DNA of 64,000 bases. Source: Clostridia bacterium (lineage in GTDB: Bacteria; Bacillota; Clostridia; Oscillospirales; RGIG577). The position numbers were made by a program, and so were the translations under genes. Positions 53,524 through 63,864 of this stretch are shown here, piece by piece. Position 1 is the first letter of the stretch. Each line of letters opens with the position of its first letter. The notes under the pieces are model-generated. The model searched no databases, was not told where the DNA came from, and saw nothing but the letters and a program-made list of their open reading frames with translations. The stretch is from assembly GCA_017405765.1 (NCBI GenBank), contig JAFQZS010000003.1, forward strand, positions 82,258 through 146,257, written 5' to 3'.

Positions 53524-56500
53524 ATGAAGACAAAACGACTGCTCAGTATGATCATTGTAATTGCAATGTGCCTGACCGTATTACCTGCGGCAGCTTTGGC
53601 GGCGCCTGTCACGGATGCCGACGACTTTGACGCATCGGTAATTTACGGCGTGTCGATGAGCGCCGGAGTGTGGGGCGGCGGCCGCACATATGTTGCGGGC
53701 GTTGACGAAAACGACGAGATGAGAGAGAACCTATGGGGCGCTCTCGTTTCCGATACAGGCTACTATTACGGCGCCGATTATCATCCCGAGCCGGTACAGT
53801 TCTATTTCGGCGGCGAGGAAGTACACAGGCTTACGCTCTATTCAACGGAGCAGCTTGATCCCTCCCTTTTTGAGATATTCGGAAACGAAGTGTCTCAGCT
53901 GAGCGACTTCTCGGAAACAGTCGTGGGCCGCGGACAGACGGCGTGCTATCTTTACAGGGCTATGATATCCTGCCCGCAGATGGACACTAATATGGAGATA
54001 ATCTACAACAATTATCTCGTTGCACGGATAGAATGCGCGGGCGCGCCCGAAGGCAACATGTACGTGGCTGAGGTAAACATAACAGAGAAAAACTCCGACG
54101 GAAGCCTCGTTATGGAGATATCGGGCTACGGCCTTCCTGCCGGCGAAGAGGGCGTAGGCTTATACGCGATATGCAACGAAGACTACGAAAGCGACGACGT
54201 TGAGTTTGTGCCGGTATACACGGCGACCGAGCTTGTGGATTCGCAGCCCAATCTCGGCATATACTCATATAAGATGGAGCCTACGGGCGAAGAGCCGCAG
54301 GACAGCTGGTTCCCAGTTTGTCTTGTTACATCGCGAAGCAGTATCCAGCTTTGCTTCTACGGCAACAACGAGGAGGGCGTTACCATACCGCGCCTAGGCC
54401 CGATGAATGCAAGCGGGGACACGCCGGTGTACGTTACGCCGCCTAAGGTGACCGTGCCGAGCACGACGAACACGCCTAAGGTCACGGCGAGCATAACTCC
54501 CGGCGACTATACGAATATGCGCTACAACACGGACGACGGCGCATGGTCCGAGTGGCAGCCCATTGCATCGACCGTTGACTTTACGTTCGCAAAGGACGAT
54601 TTCGGCTACCATACGGTATACTTCCAGTTCAACGACGGCGACGGCGGCCATAACACAAAGTTGCAGTATAATGTACTGTATCTTGACAATACTCAGGCGG
54701 CCGCTCCCACAGATGTGGGCATAAAGGACGCCAATAGGAAGATAGTGCCCAAGACCGCCGACGGCAAGGAGCTGCTTTTTGCGAACGAAGGCTATTTTGT
54801 TTACGCAACATGCGGCGAGGAGTCGGAAGCGCTTTCCCTTGAAGCGCTCGTATATTACGGCGACGACACTGCGACCGATCTTTCACAGCTTCCCGTTACG
54901 CTTTACGAAATGTCGAAGAACGGCGACACCAACGTGTACGTAACGGACAGCCCGCTTATGGCCGGAGTGGACAACTACCGCATAGGCGTAAGAGTTAAGA
55001 AGGGTGAAAATCAGATGAATGCCGGCAAGATCGCGGAGGTTTCGGCCGTAGGTCAGACCCTTCCGAACGTCTACAACGCGACCTCGCCGTGGATACCGCG
55101 CGGATACGCAAGGGGCGCATATAAGGTAACTCCCGGCGCGGAGATGACCTGCAACTTCTACGGCAGCGCGGGCGCGACGCTCGAGGGCTACATCGAGCTT
55201 ACATATGAGTCGAATGAGACGGCGTCTGCACTCAAGACCGTAAGAAGCGCTCCATTAAAAGCGACGGGCTATTACGGCATGTATTCGGGCAGCGTGAAGG
55301 TGCCCGACGACGCCGAGGCGCTCGTTTCAGTTAAGTATTTTATAGAAGACACCTCGCTCCCCGCGACGGTGACGCGCAGCGGTCTTACGCGCGAATTCAG
55401 CGTTTCGGAATATGAGGTAATGTCAAACCTTGTGATAAGCGGCTTTGACGCAAATTACGAAGGCACGAATATAAAGATATGGAGGCGGTACGACAGCGGC
55501 GATTATGTATGGTACTACCAGACCGACCTCAACGGAAGCGAATCCGTGACGATACCCAATGTGGAAAAGGGCAGCTATAAATATGAGATAACAGGCGGCT
55601 GCGGCGAGATCGCTTCGGGCACGTTCGAGGTGACAAAGGGCGGCGGCGTGACGAAGCTCGCGCTCGACCTTCCTAAGATCGCAAACCTTACGATCCGCTG
55701 CCTGACTGCCGGGCTTCCCTATTGGACTTACGCCGACTACTCGACGCCGAGCGGCGCACAGGGCCGAGTATGGTTCTATGGCAGAGACACGGCAGAGATA
55801 AATCATATACCGATACTGCCCACCGCCGCGTCTATGAACGTAACGCTTGCGGGCGGCACTTCGTGGGGCGACGTCAGGGGCATAGTAGGCGGCACGACGG
55901 TTAAGACGATAAGCGGCAGCGATACCGTAGACGTCGAATTTGAGAATTTCACCCGCGGCAGCCTTGAGGGTACGCTCCTTACTCCCTTGGGCACGCCTGC
56001 GGCGCATCAGTATGTAAGTTATACGCAGGAAATAAAGCGTGTGGATCTTAACGGGCTGCCGAACCTTTATGTAAACTCGTTTTCGACAGGCTCGGGAACG
56101 TATACGGATGAGAACGGGCACTTCGTTTTCGACAATATATACACCCAGTACGACGCGAAGCTTTCGGTGGGCGGCGGAAAATATGCGGCCCAGACCGAGA
56201 CAGCTGCGGCAGGCACGACAGATATGGGCGATATATCATTGTCATACAGAGACAATATGATAATAACGCCGGTGCTCATGGTAACTCCGGCGGGCAAGTC
56301 GGACGACGAGGCGCATATGGCCTCCGCAAACAAACTGCAGCCATCTTATATATACGTTACCCACGCCGACGGTTCGGAAAGTTACGTAAGCTTCAGCGTT
56401 GAGAGCGACATAAACGGCAACAGCATGTATTTTATAGACAGCTACTACTCTTACGCGCTTGCTCCCGGCGACACAGTGACTGTATACTTCAACAGACTCC

Positions 56501-59500
56501 CGGCGGAAGAGCAGATAGAGCTTTATAACAGTGCGGACGATAGCTGGTACCAAAGTTACACGGCCGTGCTTGACGAGGATCTTAACGCAGTGCTTACGGT
56601 AACGGCAAAAGAGAAAGGCTCAATTTCCGCAACGGTCGCAGAGGAGGGCTCCGACGAGACGGGATATCTGCTCGTTTACGACGGATACACTCTTATGGAC
56701 ATGGAAAGCGGACAGGGCGAGCTTACCGTATCATATCTTCCCCAGAGGGAAACGTCGGCATATACGGTAATAGGACTAAAAGTTAAGACGGGCGACGAGA
56801 TAGCATTAAGGTCGCTTTCCGATCCCTACGGCATCAGAAACCGTGTATCCAGAGCTGTAAGGGATGGCGAGGCGACGTATAAAGAGACTTCGCTCGCGCT
56901 CGGACAGGTGCTCACGCTTTCTGATATGGCGCCCGCCAAGGTTGCAGGTTCGAGTGTGCTGGGCGGCGCATTGATCGACGTGACGACCGAGCCTGTGCCG
57001 GGACATTCAGGCTGGCTTGCTGTTAAGATATCCGCGACAAAGAAGTTCGCAGGCGTTCTCTACACGAACGCTTACATTACAAAGTATAACGGCCTCGGTC
57101 TTACGCATATAGACGCGTTCGATTACGCATATTCGGGCGGCAAGGAGACAAAGGGCTCCGCGTCGAGCGGTCAGACAAGTTATGTCGTTGACCTTGGCCG
57201 AAGCGAGGCCGACCCCTTCATACTCATTTACGCCGAAGCAAAAGACGGCTACGTGAGAGGAGAGGCAAGCATCAACTATATCGATGCCTCCGGCTACAGC
57301 GGCACTGAACGAGTGTCATTCGACGTAGAAGCGGAACAATTTGAGCTCAGCGCTCCCGCAAAGGTAACGTATAACGGAGGCGGCGAGGTACCCGTTACGG
57401 TATACGGCAAAGAGGGCGACGAGGTGACCATATACGACGGCGGCAGAGAAGCGGGCACGGCAACGCTTAATTACAAGGGCCAGGCCACCGTGACCATAAG
57501 CCTTTCCGAGGCCGAAAAGCTCGGCGTTCACGAGATATACGCCTCGAAGGACGTGGACGGCGAGACCGTTTATACGTCGCGCCACAGTGTTTCGCTTGTA
57601 GACATAGCGTCTTCTCCGTATGTAAGCAACTTCCATTGGGAGCACAGAAACGACCAGGGATGGCAGGATTGGTATTTCAACGATCTAAGCGAGCTTCAGG
57701 GAATAACCCTCAGATTCTGGCCGTCCAACAAGAGCCGCGTATCCTTCCGCATAAACAATGTAAACGACTATGATGTAGAGAACGTAAAATTCGTAAAGGT
57801 TTACAGCGGCATGGAGACGGAATTTGAAACGGAGTTCGTGCAGAGCGGCACGACTGTTGACAGCTCGGGCGTTTCGCATCCGTGGGCCGAGTACAAGGTA
57901 AAGACGACGACCGAAGACGAGACCTTCCCGGTAGGATACTTCGACACGTTCACCGTAAGATACGATTACTCTCCTGCTCTGTCGTACACGGGAACCGAGG
58001 CACAGCGCGAGAAGCAGCAGGCCGAGGCATACTACAAGGCTTACGGCGGCAAGCTTACGAGCTTTGAAGATATGGTCGAAGCGACGAGCTCGCTTTCCGA
58101 CGCGGATTACGCGGCCATAGCAAACGAGGCTAAGGAGAACCTGCCGAAAACGTTCCGCGATCACTTAAACGATGCCGACGCGGCAACAAAGACGACGGTA
58201 GAGGTTATAGAGAACAAAGCAGACAAGTACTCTTACGCTATATCTCAGGGCAGCGAGAACAAGATGAGCACCACCGTAGATATGACGGACAAGACGGTAT
58301 ATCAGTCGTCCGACATAAAGGCACTGTATGACGCTTATCTTGAAAACGGCATGGAAGTATCGGCCGACAAAAAGACAACGACGATATGGACGAAATACGA
58401 CAGCGACTTCGGCACGGTATACGAAAAGAGAACAACGACCGACAATTCGCAGTACAATGCGGCGGGCGACGCGCTTACAGACGGCGGCGTGCTCAGCGTT
58501 TCGACCGTGACCGACAAGTATCTGCCAAAGGCTGCCGTTGACGCGATGATGAGCGATGCGGCAAGCATTGCAGGCGGCCCCACGGGCGAGCTTACGCTTG
58601 TACGCATAACGGGTGAGATTATGGGCGGCGAGCAGTTAAGACGCGATATGGGCATAACGAGGGCGGCGCTCTCGACCGCAAGCACCGAGGAGGCGTCGCT
58701 GCAGGCGGCTCATGCCGCAGCGGCAAGCGGAGTCGGCAAATATCTTACCCCTGCTGTAAAGGGCTATGCAAGCCAGGGCATGCTTATAGTCGGCGCTACT
58801 TATACGACGTATAAGATATCGAAGGGACCGCAGGGCAAGGATTCGAGCACGCTTTACGCAACGCTGAATCTTTTAGACCCCAGAGATCTAAAGAGCGCAA
58901 AGGCTATACAGACTCTCTCGAACGAGATACAGGCATACGAGGCGTTAAGAGCCAAGGTATACCTTGACAGCAGCCTTGTAAACGGCGGCTCCGTAGCCGG
59001 AAAGGCATTAACGGGCGGCGTGCCTCCCGTAAAGCTCGGTCTTACGATAGGCACATTGGGATATAACGGCATAAACAAGCTGACGCTTAACAATTTAAGC
59101 CAGGAATTCGACTCTATCATGCGCTCCATCTGCGCCGAGATAGCGCGCCAGGATCAGAGACGCATTAAGGACAGAGAACAGTATGAAAGAGAGCTCTACG
59201 AGAAGTGGAGAAAGATCGCCGAGCGCGAGAATTGGAACAAAGCTGACAGAGAGAGGCTTATAAGAGAGGCCGTTGAGGACGTACTTAACGGCAGAGTACC
59301 GCCGCTCTACTACAGATTTGACGATAACTTCCCGAAGTTCAATCTTTACATCGACCCGTCGGGTTACGTATTCGAGGCGACAGAGGACAACCGCGTTTCG
59401 GGAATTACGAGCACGATAATGGAGGGAACGGGCTCCGGCTTCGTTGACTGGAGCGACCCGAATGAGAACGTGGACGAAAGACAGGAAAACCCGATACTTA

Positions 59501-60468
59501 CAAGCGAAGCGGCAACGGGCATAAACAGCGCGACAGGCGCAGAGTATACCGAAGCCGAATCAAACGATGCAAAGGGACGCTACGGCTGGGACGTTCCGGC
59601 GGGCGAATGGAAGGTACGTTTTGAGGACAAGCGCGAATCGGCCGAATTTGCCGATGCGGAGACGAAATCCATGACCGTTCCTCCCGAGCATACGCAGGTA
59701 AACATAGGTCTTATGTCTACGAAGGCGCCCGAGGTAGTGCTTGTAGCCACGACGAAGGACAAAAGCGGCGCGGAAGTTGCGGGCAGCGTGACGATAGGCT
59801 TCAGCAAATACATGCAGATGGAGTCTTTGGTCGACATGAGCGCGGAGCAGAGCGCTAAGATACCCTCGAACACCGACAGCTACGACAGCGCTAAGACGAA
59901 GATCAATTTCTTCGACGCGGACGGCAACCTTATTTCCGGTAAGATCACGTTCGTGCCCGAATACAGAGTACCGAACACGGGCTATCTCGCTTCGAGCATT
60001 TATCAGACCGACGTCGTGATGAGCGATTACTTCGCAAAGCGCGTAATATTCACGGCTGACGATCCGGCGGCGTTCGACCTTGAGAACAGCAACGTGCTCG
60101 TGGCTCATACTGCGGTAAGCTACGCGGGCGTTGCCATGAGCGAGGACTTCTTAATGAACACGGCGAGCGCGATAGGCGAAAAGACCGGCGAAGAAGAAAT
60201 TGCAAGCGTGACCCGCACCGATAAAAATACGGGCGAAAGCATCGCTTGCACCGTTAAGACGTCATCTGTTACGGTAACGGGCAGCGTAAAGGCGTCAACT
60301 CCCGTATACGTTGCCGTATACGACGGTAACGGACAGATGGTAAGCTTTGATATAATGACCGCTCCGGGCACTGAAAAGATAGGAAACGGCGCTGTTGTAA
60401 AGCTCATTTGGGTAAATTCCGGTACGTATATCGCAAAGAGCGAAGTCGTTAGAGTAAGCCTTAAGTAA
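53524..60468 (+). CDS. Giant secreted multidomain protein
   Basis: A 2314-residue exported protein, signal peptide about 1-27. It is almost all beta modules: Ig-like or carboxypeptidase-regulatory-like units (about 300-400, 545-640, 700-900, 1200-1330), a helix-rich central segment (about 1480-1890, rich in Ala, Glu and Arg) and a DPSGYVFEATEDNRVSGIT module (about 1942-2060) typical of large Gram-positive surface proteins, followed by Ig-like strands. The last 77 residues (PVYVAVYDGNGQMVSF...) are the terminal module shared with three other proteins. No SLH, LPXTG or enzyme motif is found. AAGGAGG precedes the ATG. Likely a surface or extracellular structural protein; role unknown. Confidence 0.75.
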   Translation: MKTKRLLSMIIVIAMCLTVLPAAALAAPVTDADDFDASVIYGVSMSAGVWGGGRTYVAGVDENDEMRENLWGALVSDTGYYYGADYHPEPVQFYFGGEEVHRLTLYSTEQLDPSLFEIFGNEVSQLSDFSETVVGRGQTACYLYRAMISCPQMDTNMEIIYNNYLVARIECAGAPEGNMYVAEVNITEKNSDGSLVMEISGYGLPAGEEGVGLYAICNEDYESDDVEFVPVYTATELVDSQPNLGIYSYKMEPTGEEPQDSWFPVCLVTSRSSIQLCFYGNNEEGVTIPRLGPMNASGDTPVYVTPPKVTVPSTTNTPKVTASITPGDYTNMRYNTDDGAWSEWQPIASTVDFTFAKDDFGYHTVYFQFNDGDGGHNTKLQYNVLYLDNTQAAAPTDVGIKDANRKIVPKTADGKELLFANEGYFVYATCGEESEALSLEALVYYGDDTATDLSQLPVTLYEMSKNGDTNVYVTDSPLMAGVDNYRIGVRVKKGENQMNAGKIAEVSAVGQTLPNVYNATSPWIPRGYARGAYKVTPGAEMTCNFYGSAGATLEGYIELTYESNETASALKTVRSAPLKATGYYGMYSGSVKVPDDAEALVSVKYFIEDTSLPATVTRSGLTREFSVSEYEVMSNLVISGFDANYEGTNIKIWRRYDSGDYVWYYQTDLNGSESVTIPNVEKGSYKYEITGGCGEIASGTFEVTKGGGVTKLALDLPKIANLTIRCLTAGLPYWTYADYSTPSGAQGRVWFYGRDTAEINHIPILPTAASMNVTLAGGTSWGDVRGIVGGTTVKTISGSDTVDVEFENFTRGSLEGTLLTPLGTPAAHQYVSYTQEIKRVDLNGLPNLYVNSFSTGSGTYTDENGHFVFDNIYTQYDAKLSVGGGKYAAQTETAAAGTTDMGDISLSYRDNMIITPVLMVTPAGKSDDEAHMASANKLQPSYIYVTHADGSESYVSFSVESDINGNSMYFIDSYYSYALAPGDTVTVYFNRLPAEEQIELYNSADDSWYQSYTAVLDEDLNAVLTVTAKEKGSISATVAEEGSDETGYLLVYDGYTLMDMESGQGELTVSYLPQRETSAYTVIGLKVKTGDEIALRSLSDPYGIRNRVSRAVRDGEATYKETSLALGQVLTLSDMAPAKVAGSSVLGGALIDVTTEPVPGHSGWLAVKISATKKFAGVLYTNAYITKYNGLGLTHIDAFDYAYSGGKETKGSASSGQTSYVVDLGRSEADPFILIYAEAKDGYVRGEASINYIDASGYSGTERVSFDVEAEQFELSAPAKVTYNGGGEVPVTVYGKEGDEVTIYDGGREAGTATLNYKGQATVTISLSEAEKLGVHEIYASKDVDGETVYTSRHSVSLVDIASSPYVSNFHWEHRNDQGWQDWYFNDLSELQGITLRFWPSNKSRVSFRINNVNDYDVENVKFVKVYSGMETEFETEFVQSGTTVDSSGVSHPWAEYKVKTTTEDETFPVGYFDTFTVRYDYSPALSYTGTEAQREKQQAEAYYKAYGGKLTSFEDMVEATSSLSDADYAAIANEAKENLPKTFRDHLNDADAATKTTVEVIENKADKYSYAISQGSENKMSTTVDMTDKTVYQSSDIKALYDAYLENGMEVSADKKTTTIWTKYDSDFGTVYEKRTTTDNSQYNAAGDALTDGGVLSVSTVTDKYLPKAAVDAMMSDAASIAGGPTGELTLVRITGEIMGGEQLRRDMGITRAALSTASTEEASLQAAHAAAASGVGKYLTPAVKGYASQGMLIVGATYTTYKISKGPQGKDSSTLYATLNLLDPRDLKSAKAIQTLSNEIQAYEALRAKVYLDSSLVNGGSVAGKALTGGVPPVKLGLTIGTLGYNGINKLTLNNLSQEFDSIMRSICAEIARQDQRRIKDREQYERELYEKWRKIAERENWNKADRERLIREAVEDVLNGRVPPLYYRFDDNFPKFNLYIDPSGYVFEATEDNRVSGITSTIMEGTGSGFVDWSDPNENVDERQENPILTSEAATGINSATGAEYTEAESNDAKGRYGWDVPAGEWKVRFEDKRESAEFADAETKSMTVPPEHTQVNIGLMSTKAPEVVLVATTKDKSGAEVAGSVTIGFSKYMQMESLVDMSAEQSAKIPSNTDSYDSAKTKINFFDADGNLISGKITFVPEYRVPNTGYLASSIYQTDVVMSDYFAKRVIFTADDPAAFDLENSNVLVAHTAVSYAGVAMSEDFLMNTASAIGEKTGEEEIASVTRTDKNTGESIACTVKTSSVTVTGSVKASTPVYVAVYDGNGQMVSFDIMTAPGTEKIGNGAVVKLIWVNSGTYIAKSEVVRVSLK

Positions 60469-60506
60469 GCGGTATGCATATACGTAAAACAGCATAATTA
60501 TCATGG

Positions 60507-60542
60507 CGCAGCGGATGAAATACTCCGCTGCGTCTTTCTTTT
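60507..60542 (+). terminator. Terminator after the giant gene
   Basis: CGCAGCGGA (60507-60515) pairs with TCCGCTGCG (60524-60532), followed by TCTTTCTTTTT. Confidence 0.75.
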
Positions 60543-60600
60543 TACGTTGCGTGAAACAAAAAAGGGAACAGCGCGCGTCTTTTTGCCGTCCAATTTTATG

Positions 60601-60629
60601 TTGAAGTCTGCAAAAAAGTATGTTATAAT
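60601..60629 (+). promoter_or_regulatory. Promoter of the amidase-lectin gene
   Basis: TTGAAG (60601-60606), exactly 17 bp, TATAAT (60624-60629), 91 bp before the ATG. Confidence 0.65.
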
Positions 60630-60720
60630 GAACTATCAATAAAAATATACTATTTTATGGCGCCGCCCGGCATAAAGCGTATATGCAAGGCGGGATAGGC
60701 TTAAATAAAGGGAATATGTT

Positions 60721-63700
60721 ATGAAAAGACTCTTTGAAAATAATATAAAAAGGGCGTTTTTTATGATGCTTGCTGTTTTTGTGCTGCTTGTGAGCGTACC
60801 GTTTGCATCGGCCGAACGCGCGGAAGACGAAAACGGCTCTATGGACTGCCATGAAATGACGAGGCTCTGGTTCGGGGATAATGCGGAGGCTGTGCTTGCC
60901 GCAGCAGACGAAAATTCGCCCGACAGCGCTGTATACGCCTATTTTTGCGAAAGGGAGAGCGACTATCCCGGCACTTTCAGTCTTGAGGAGAACGAATGCG
61001 CGCCTGTGAGCGAACAGGTGGCGCGCGAGCGAGAAAAAAGAATTAGCGGTATAGCCGAGTTTGAGGCGCGCGCCGACGTCGCTTTGCTTGACGCCGAGGT
61101 AACGGCGCTTATCGACGATGAACGCACAGAATATTTGGACGACGGAAGCATCGTTATGTACGTTTATGAATGGACGTTCTACGACTACGACGATCTGAGC
61201 GACGGCGCGGGCGGATGTGACGTTGCGGGACACGGCACCGATCATAAGATAACGCTTGTGCCGTGCGGCGAAGGATACGAGATATTTTCCGACGAATACG
61301 ACGAAAGCGATCTTTACGGCGTATGTACGCTAAGCAAGGAAACGGACAGAACGAGCGAGGACGGAGCAGTTTTTTTTGAAGACGGCACCGAGAGCGAAGC
61401 CGCGCTTCAAAGCACGAATTACTATGAGGCTTATGATCCCGACGCTGCGGCGGCATATGCAAATAAATACGTCTACAACGGCGCGGTTACATCCGGAAAG
61501 CTTTACGAAAGCTATTATAACAAGGCGTACGCCAATTTTAACGACGTAGGCGGCGACTGTGCAAATTTCACCTCGCAGTGCATATACGCCGGAGGAATGC
61601 CGCAGGTAAAGGGCACGGCTTACGGTTCGGACTGCTGGTATTATGTTTCCGCATCTGACCGAAGCGGAACATGGACGAGCGCATCGCGTCTTTGCGCGTG
61701 GATGGGCAAAAACCGCGGCGTGCTTTGCGAAGCGAACAACTCGAATATATATAAGGGCAGCCCCTGCTTCCACAGCAATAAAAGCCACGCCACTATCTGC
61801 GTGGGACAAAACAGCGCGGGCACTCATGTGCTCAATTCGCACAACTACGACAGATACCACGTTGTATGGAGCTATATTTCCGGCACGGTATATACGGTGC
61901 AGCTCACGCCTAAAGATAATTACACGCCCTCGTCTCAGCCCGCTCATACGACGCACGAAAAGGGCGATTTCCTCTACTACGGCGCAGAGCATCCTCATTA
62001 CAATTATTATAAATGCTCCGTCTGCGGAAAGACCTTCACCGACAGAACGACGACTAAGGTATCGTCGTGTACGCAGTGTTATCCCCAAACGGTAACGAAA
62101 AAGACGGGCTACGCCGCCGTTGACGGCGTTGAAATAAACAGCAGGCCGTCTTTGGGATATAAAATAGGAAGTATCCCCGAGGGAGCGGCGTGCACAATAT
62201 ATCCCGACAAGGCCGTGAGCAGCTGGTACTATGTAGAATATAAAGGTATAAGCGGATATGCCTACAGCGGATATATATCATTCAAGCCGCTCCCTCCGTC
62301 GAGCGTGTGGCTGAAAGCCGATAAAAACGAGATCGCCGCAGGCGAAAAAGTCACCTTCACATACGGCGCGAACAATACAACGGGCTATATCATGGGCATT
62401 GACAAAGTGGGAACAGGCAGGATAGTCACGCCCACACTGGGGATAACCACATCATACGCGCAGGTATTCTCAGAGCCCGGCACATATACCGTGTATGTCA
62501 CGGCGTATAATAATTCGGGAAGCACGGAAAGCGGCAGCGTCACAATAAACGTTTATGAGCCTGTGCCTGCCGTGCCTGTTGTCGAGATATCGTCAGAAGC
62601 GGTAAACCGCGGCGAAAGCATAACGATATCGTGGGCGCCTGCCGAAAACGCTGCACGGTATCAATATTACATAGGAGAATATCCCGAGCAGTACATATGC
62701 GAGTCGCCGCAAAAAGGCGGTATTGCAACGTCATGCAGCCTGACATTTGACGACTTTTCATGCGGTTCATATACGGTTTACGTGCGCGCCATGAGTGCGC
62801 GCGGCGTAAAAAGCGAGCTGTCGAGCCCCGTTTCGTTTACGGTAAATGAGCCGGACCTTTTACCTGTCACAACAGTCACGTCAAACGGACGTACATACGA
62901 GCTTTACGACTGCGAAGCGTCGTGGACCTTCGCACAGAGCCTTTGTGAAAGCTTAGGCGGAAAGCTTGCGGCAGTGACGGATGAGAGCGAAAACGAGATC
63001 ATATTAAAGCTTATCGCCTACGGCACGAAGCGGAAGTATTATATAGGCGCGTCGAACGTGTACGAGGCCGATTATAACGACGCGTCGCATCCGTATGCGT
63101 GGGTAACGGGCGAGACGTTCGATTACGCCGACTGGGCGTCGGGAGAACCCGCCGAAGCGGGATATAACGCGCAAAGACGTCATTATGCTGCGATAGACAA
63201 ATCTTTGGGGAAATGGGTAAGCACTTACAACACACAAAGAAGCGGCACGGGATTTATTTTGGAGCGCGAAGCCAAAGAGTCAGAAACGCCTGATGCAGTC
63301 AACATAACATCGATGGAATGCTTAAACGGCGCGGTAATACTTTCGTGGGACGCAGTTTCGGAAGCTGACGGTTACTGCGTATACCGAAAGGCGGAGGGTG
63401 ACGAGGAGTGGACTGTCGTTCTTGATTCGACTGCCGACACGTCATACTCCGATAAAAGCGTGACGAAAGGCACAGTATACACATACACCGTGCGCTCCTT
63501 TATCGGGGACAACTTAAGCATGAGCTTCGACGAGACGGCAAAGAGTATAAAAGTATATCTGTCGGGCATATTGTTTGACGATGACACAGATGAAAGAGTA
63601 TTATTTAAATGTGAGGATAATATTCTTACCTTATCGGGCGATGTTTCGCCGTCGGCGCCTGTGTGCGCCGCCGTATACGATGAGGACCATAAGATGCTCT

Positions 63701-63825
63701 CGGTCAAGATGATCGCCTCGTCGGATACGATCGATTTAAGCGGCGCATACAGCGCGAAGCTTATTTGGCTTAATGCGGAAGGCTCTATTGCAAAATGCGA
63801 ATGCGCGGAATTTGAGCTGGAATGA
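60721..63825 (+). CDS. Secreted amidase with SH3, FN3 and C-type-lectin-like domains
   Basis: A 1034-residue exported protein: signal peptide (about 1-31), helical region, amidase_6-type domain (about 238-396) with Cys280 in GGDCANFTSQC and His356 in KSHATICV, a CxxC zinc knuckle (about 434-455), bacterial SH3 (about 460-522; EINSRPSLGYKIGSIPEG), Ig-like and FN3 modules (526-710), a C-type-lectin-like domain (about 717-850; SWTFAQSLCESLGGKLAAVT, YADWASGEPAEAGY), FN3 (about 858-945) and the shared C-terminal module. A wall-binding hydrolase carrying a carbohydrate-recognition domain. It lacks a strong ribosome binding site (AAAGGGAA). Confidence 0.8.
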   Translation: MKRLFENNIKRAFFMMLAVFVLLVSVPFASAERAEDENGSMDCHEMTRLWFGDNAEAVLAAADENSPDSAVYAYFCERESDYPGTFSLEENECAPVSEQVAREREKRISGIAEFEARADVALLDAEVTALIDDERTEYLDDGSIVMYVYEWTFYDYDDLSDGAGGCDVAGHGTDHKITLVPCGEGYEIFSDEYDESDLYGVCTLSKETDRTSEDGAVFFEDGTESEAALQSTNYYEAYDPDAAAAYANKYVYNGAVTSGKLYESYYNKAYANFNDVGGDCANFTSQCIYAGGMPQVKGTAYGSDCWYYVSASDRSGTWTSASRLCAWMGKNRGVLCEANNSNIYKGSPCFHSNKSHATICVGQNSAGTHVLNSHNYDRYHVVWSYISGTVYTVQLTPKDNYTPSSQPAHTTHEKGDFLYYGAEHPHYNYYKCSVCGKTFTDRTTTKVSSCTQCYPQTVTKKTGYAAVDGVEINSRPSLGYKIGSIPEGAACTIYPDKAVSSWYYVEYKGISGYAYSGYISFKPLPPSSVWLKADKNEIAAGEKVTFTYGANNTTGYIMGIDKVGTGRIVTPTLGITTSYAQVFSEPGTYTVYVTAYNNSGSTESGSVTINVYEPVPAVPVVEISSEAVNRGESITISWAPAENAARYQYYIGEYPEQYICESPQKGGIATSCSLTFDDFSCGSYTVYVRAMSARGVKSELSSPVSFTVNEPDLLPVTTVTSNGRTYELYDCEASWTFAQSLCESLGGKLAAVTDESENEIILKLIAYGTKRKYYIGASNVYEADYNDASHPYAWVTGETFDYADWASGEPAEAGYNAQRRHYAAIDKSLGKWVSTYNTQRSGTGFILEREAKESETPDAVNITSMECLNGAVILSWDAVSEADGYCVYRKAEGDEEWTVVLDSTADTSYSDKSVTKGTVYTYTVRSFIGDNLSMSFDETAKSIKVYLSGILFDDDTDERVLFKCEDNILTLSGDVSPSAPVCAAVYDEDHKMLSVKMIASSDTIDLSGAYSAKLIWLNAEGSIAKCECAEFELE

Positions 63826-63864
63826 AAAAACAGTAATTTATAAAATGCAAAAAACACGCAGAGA

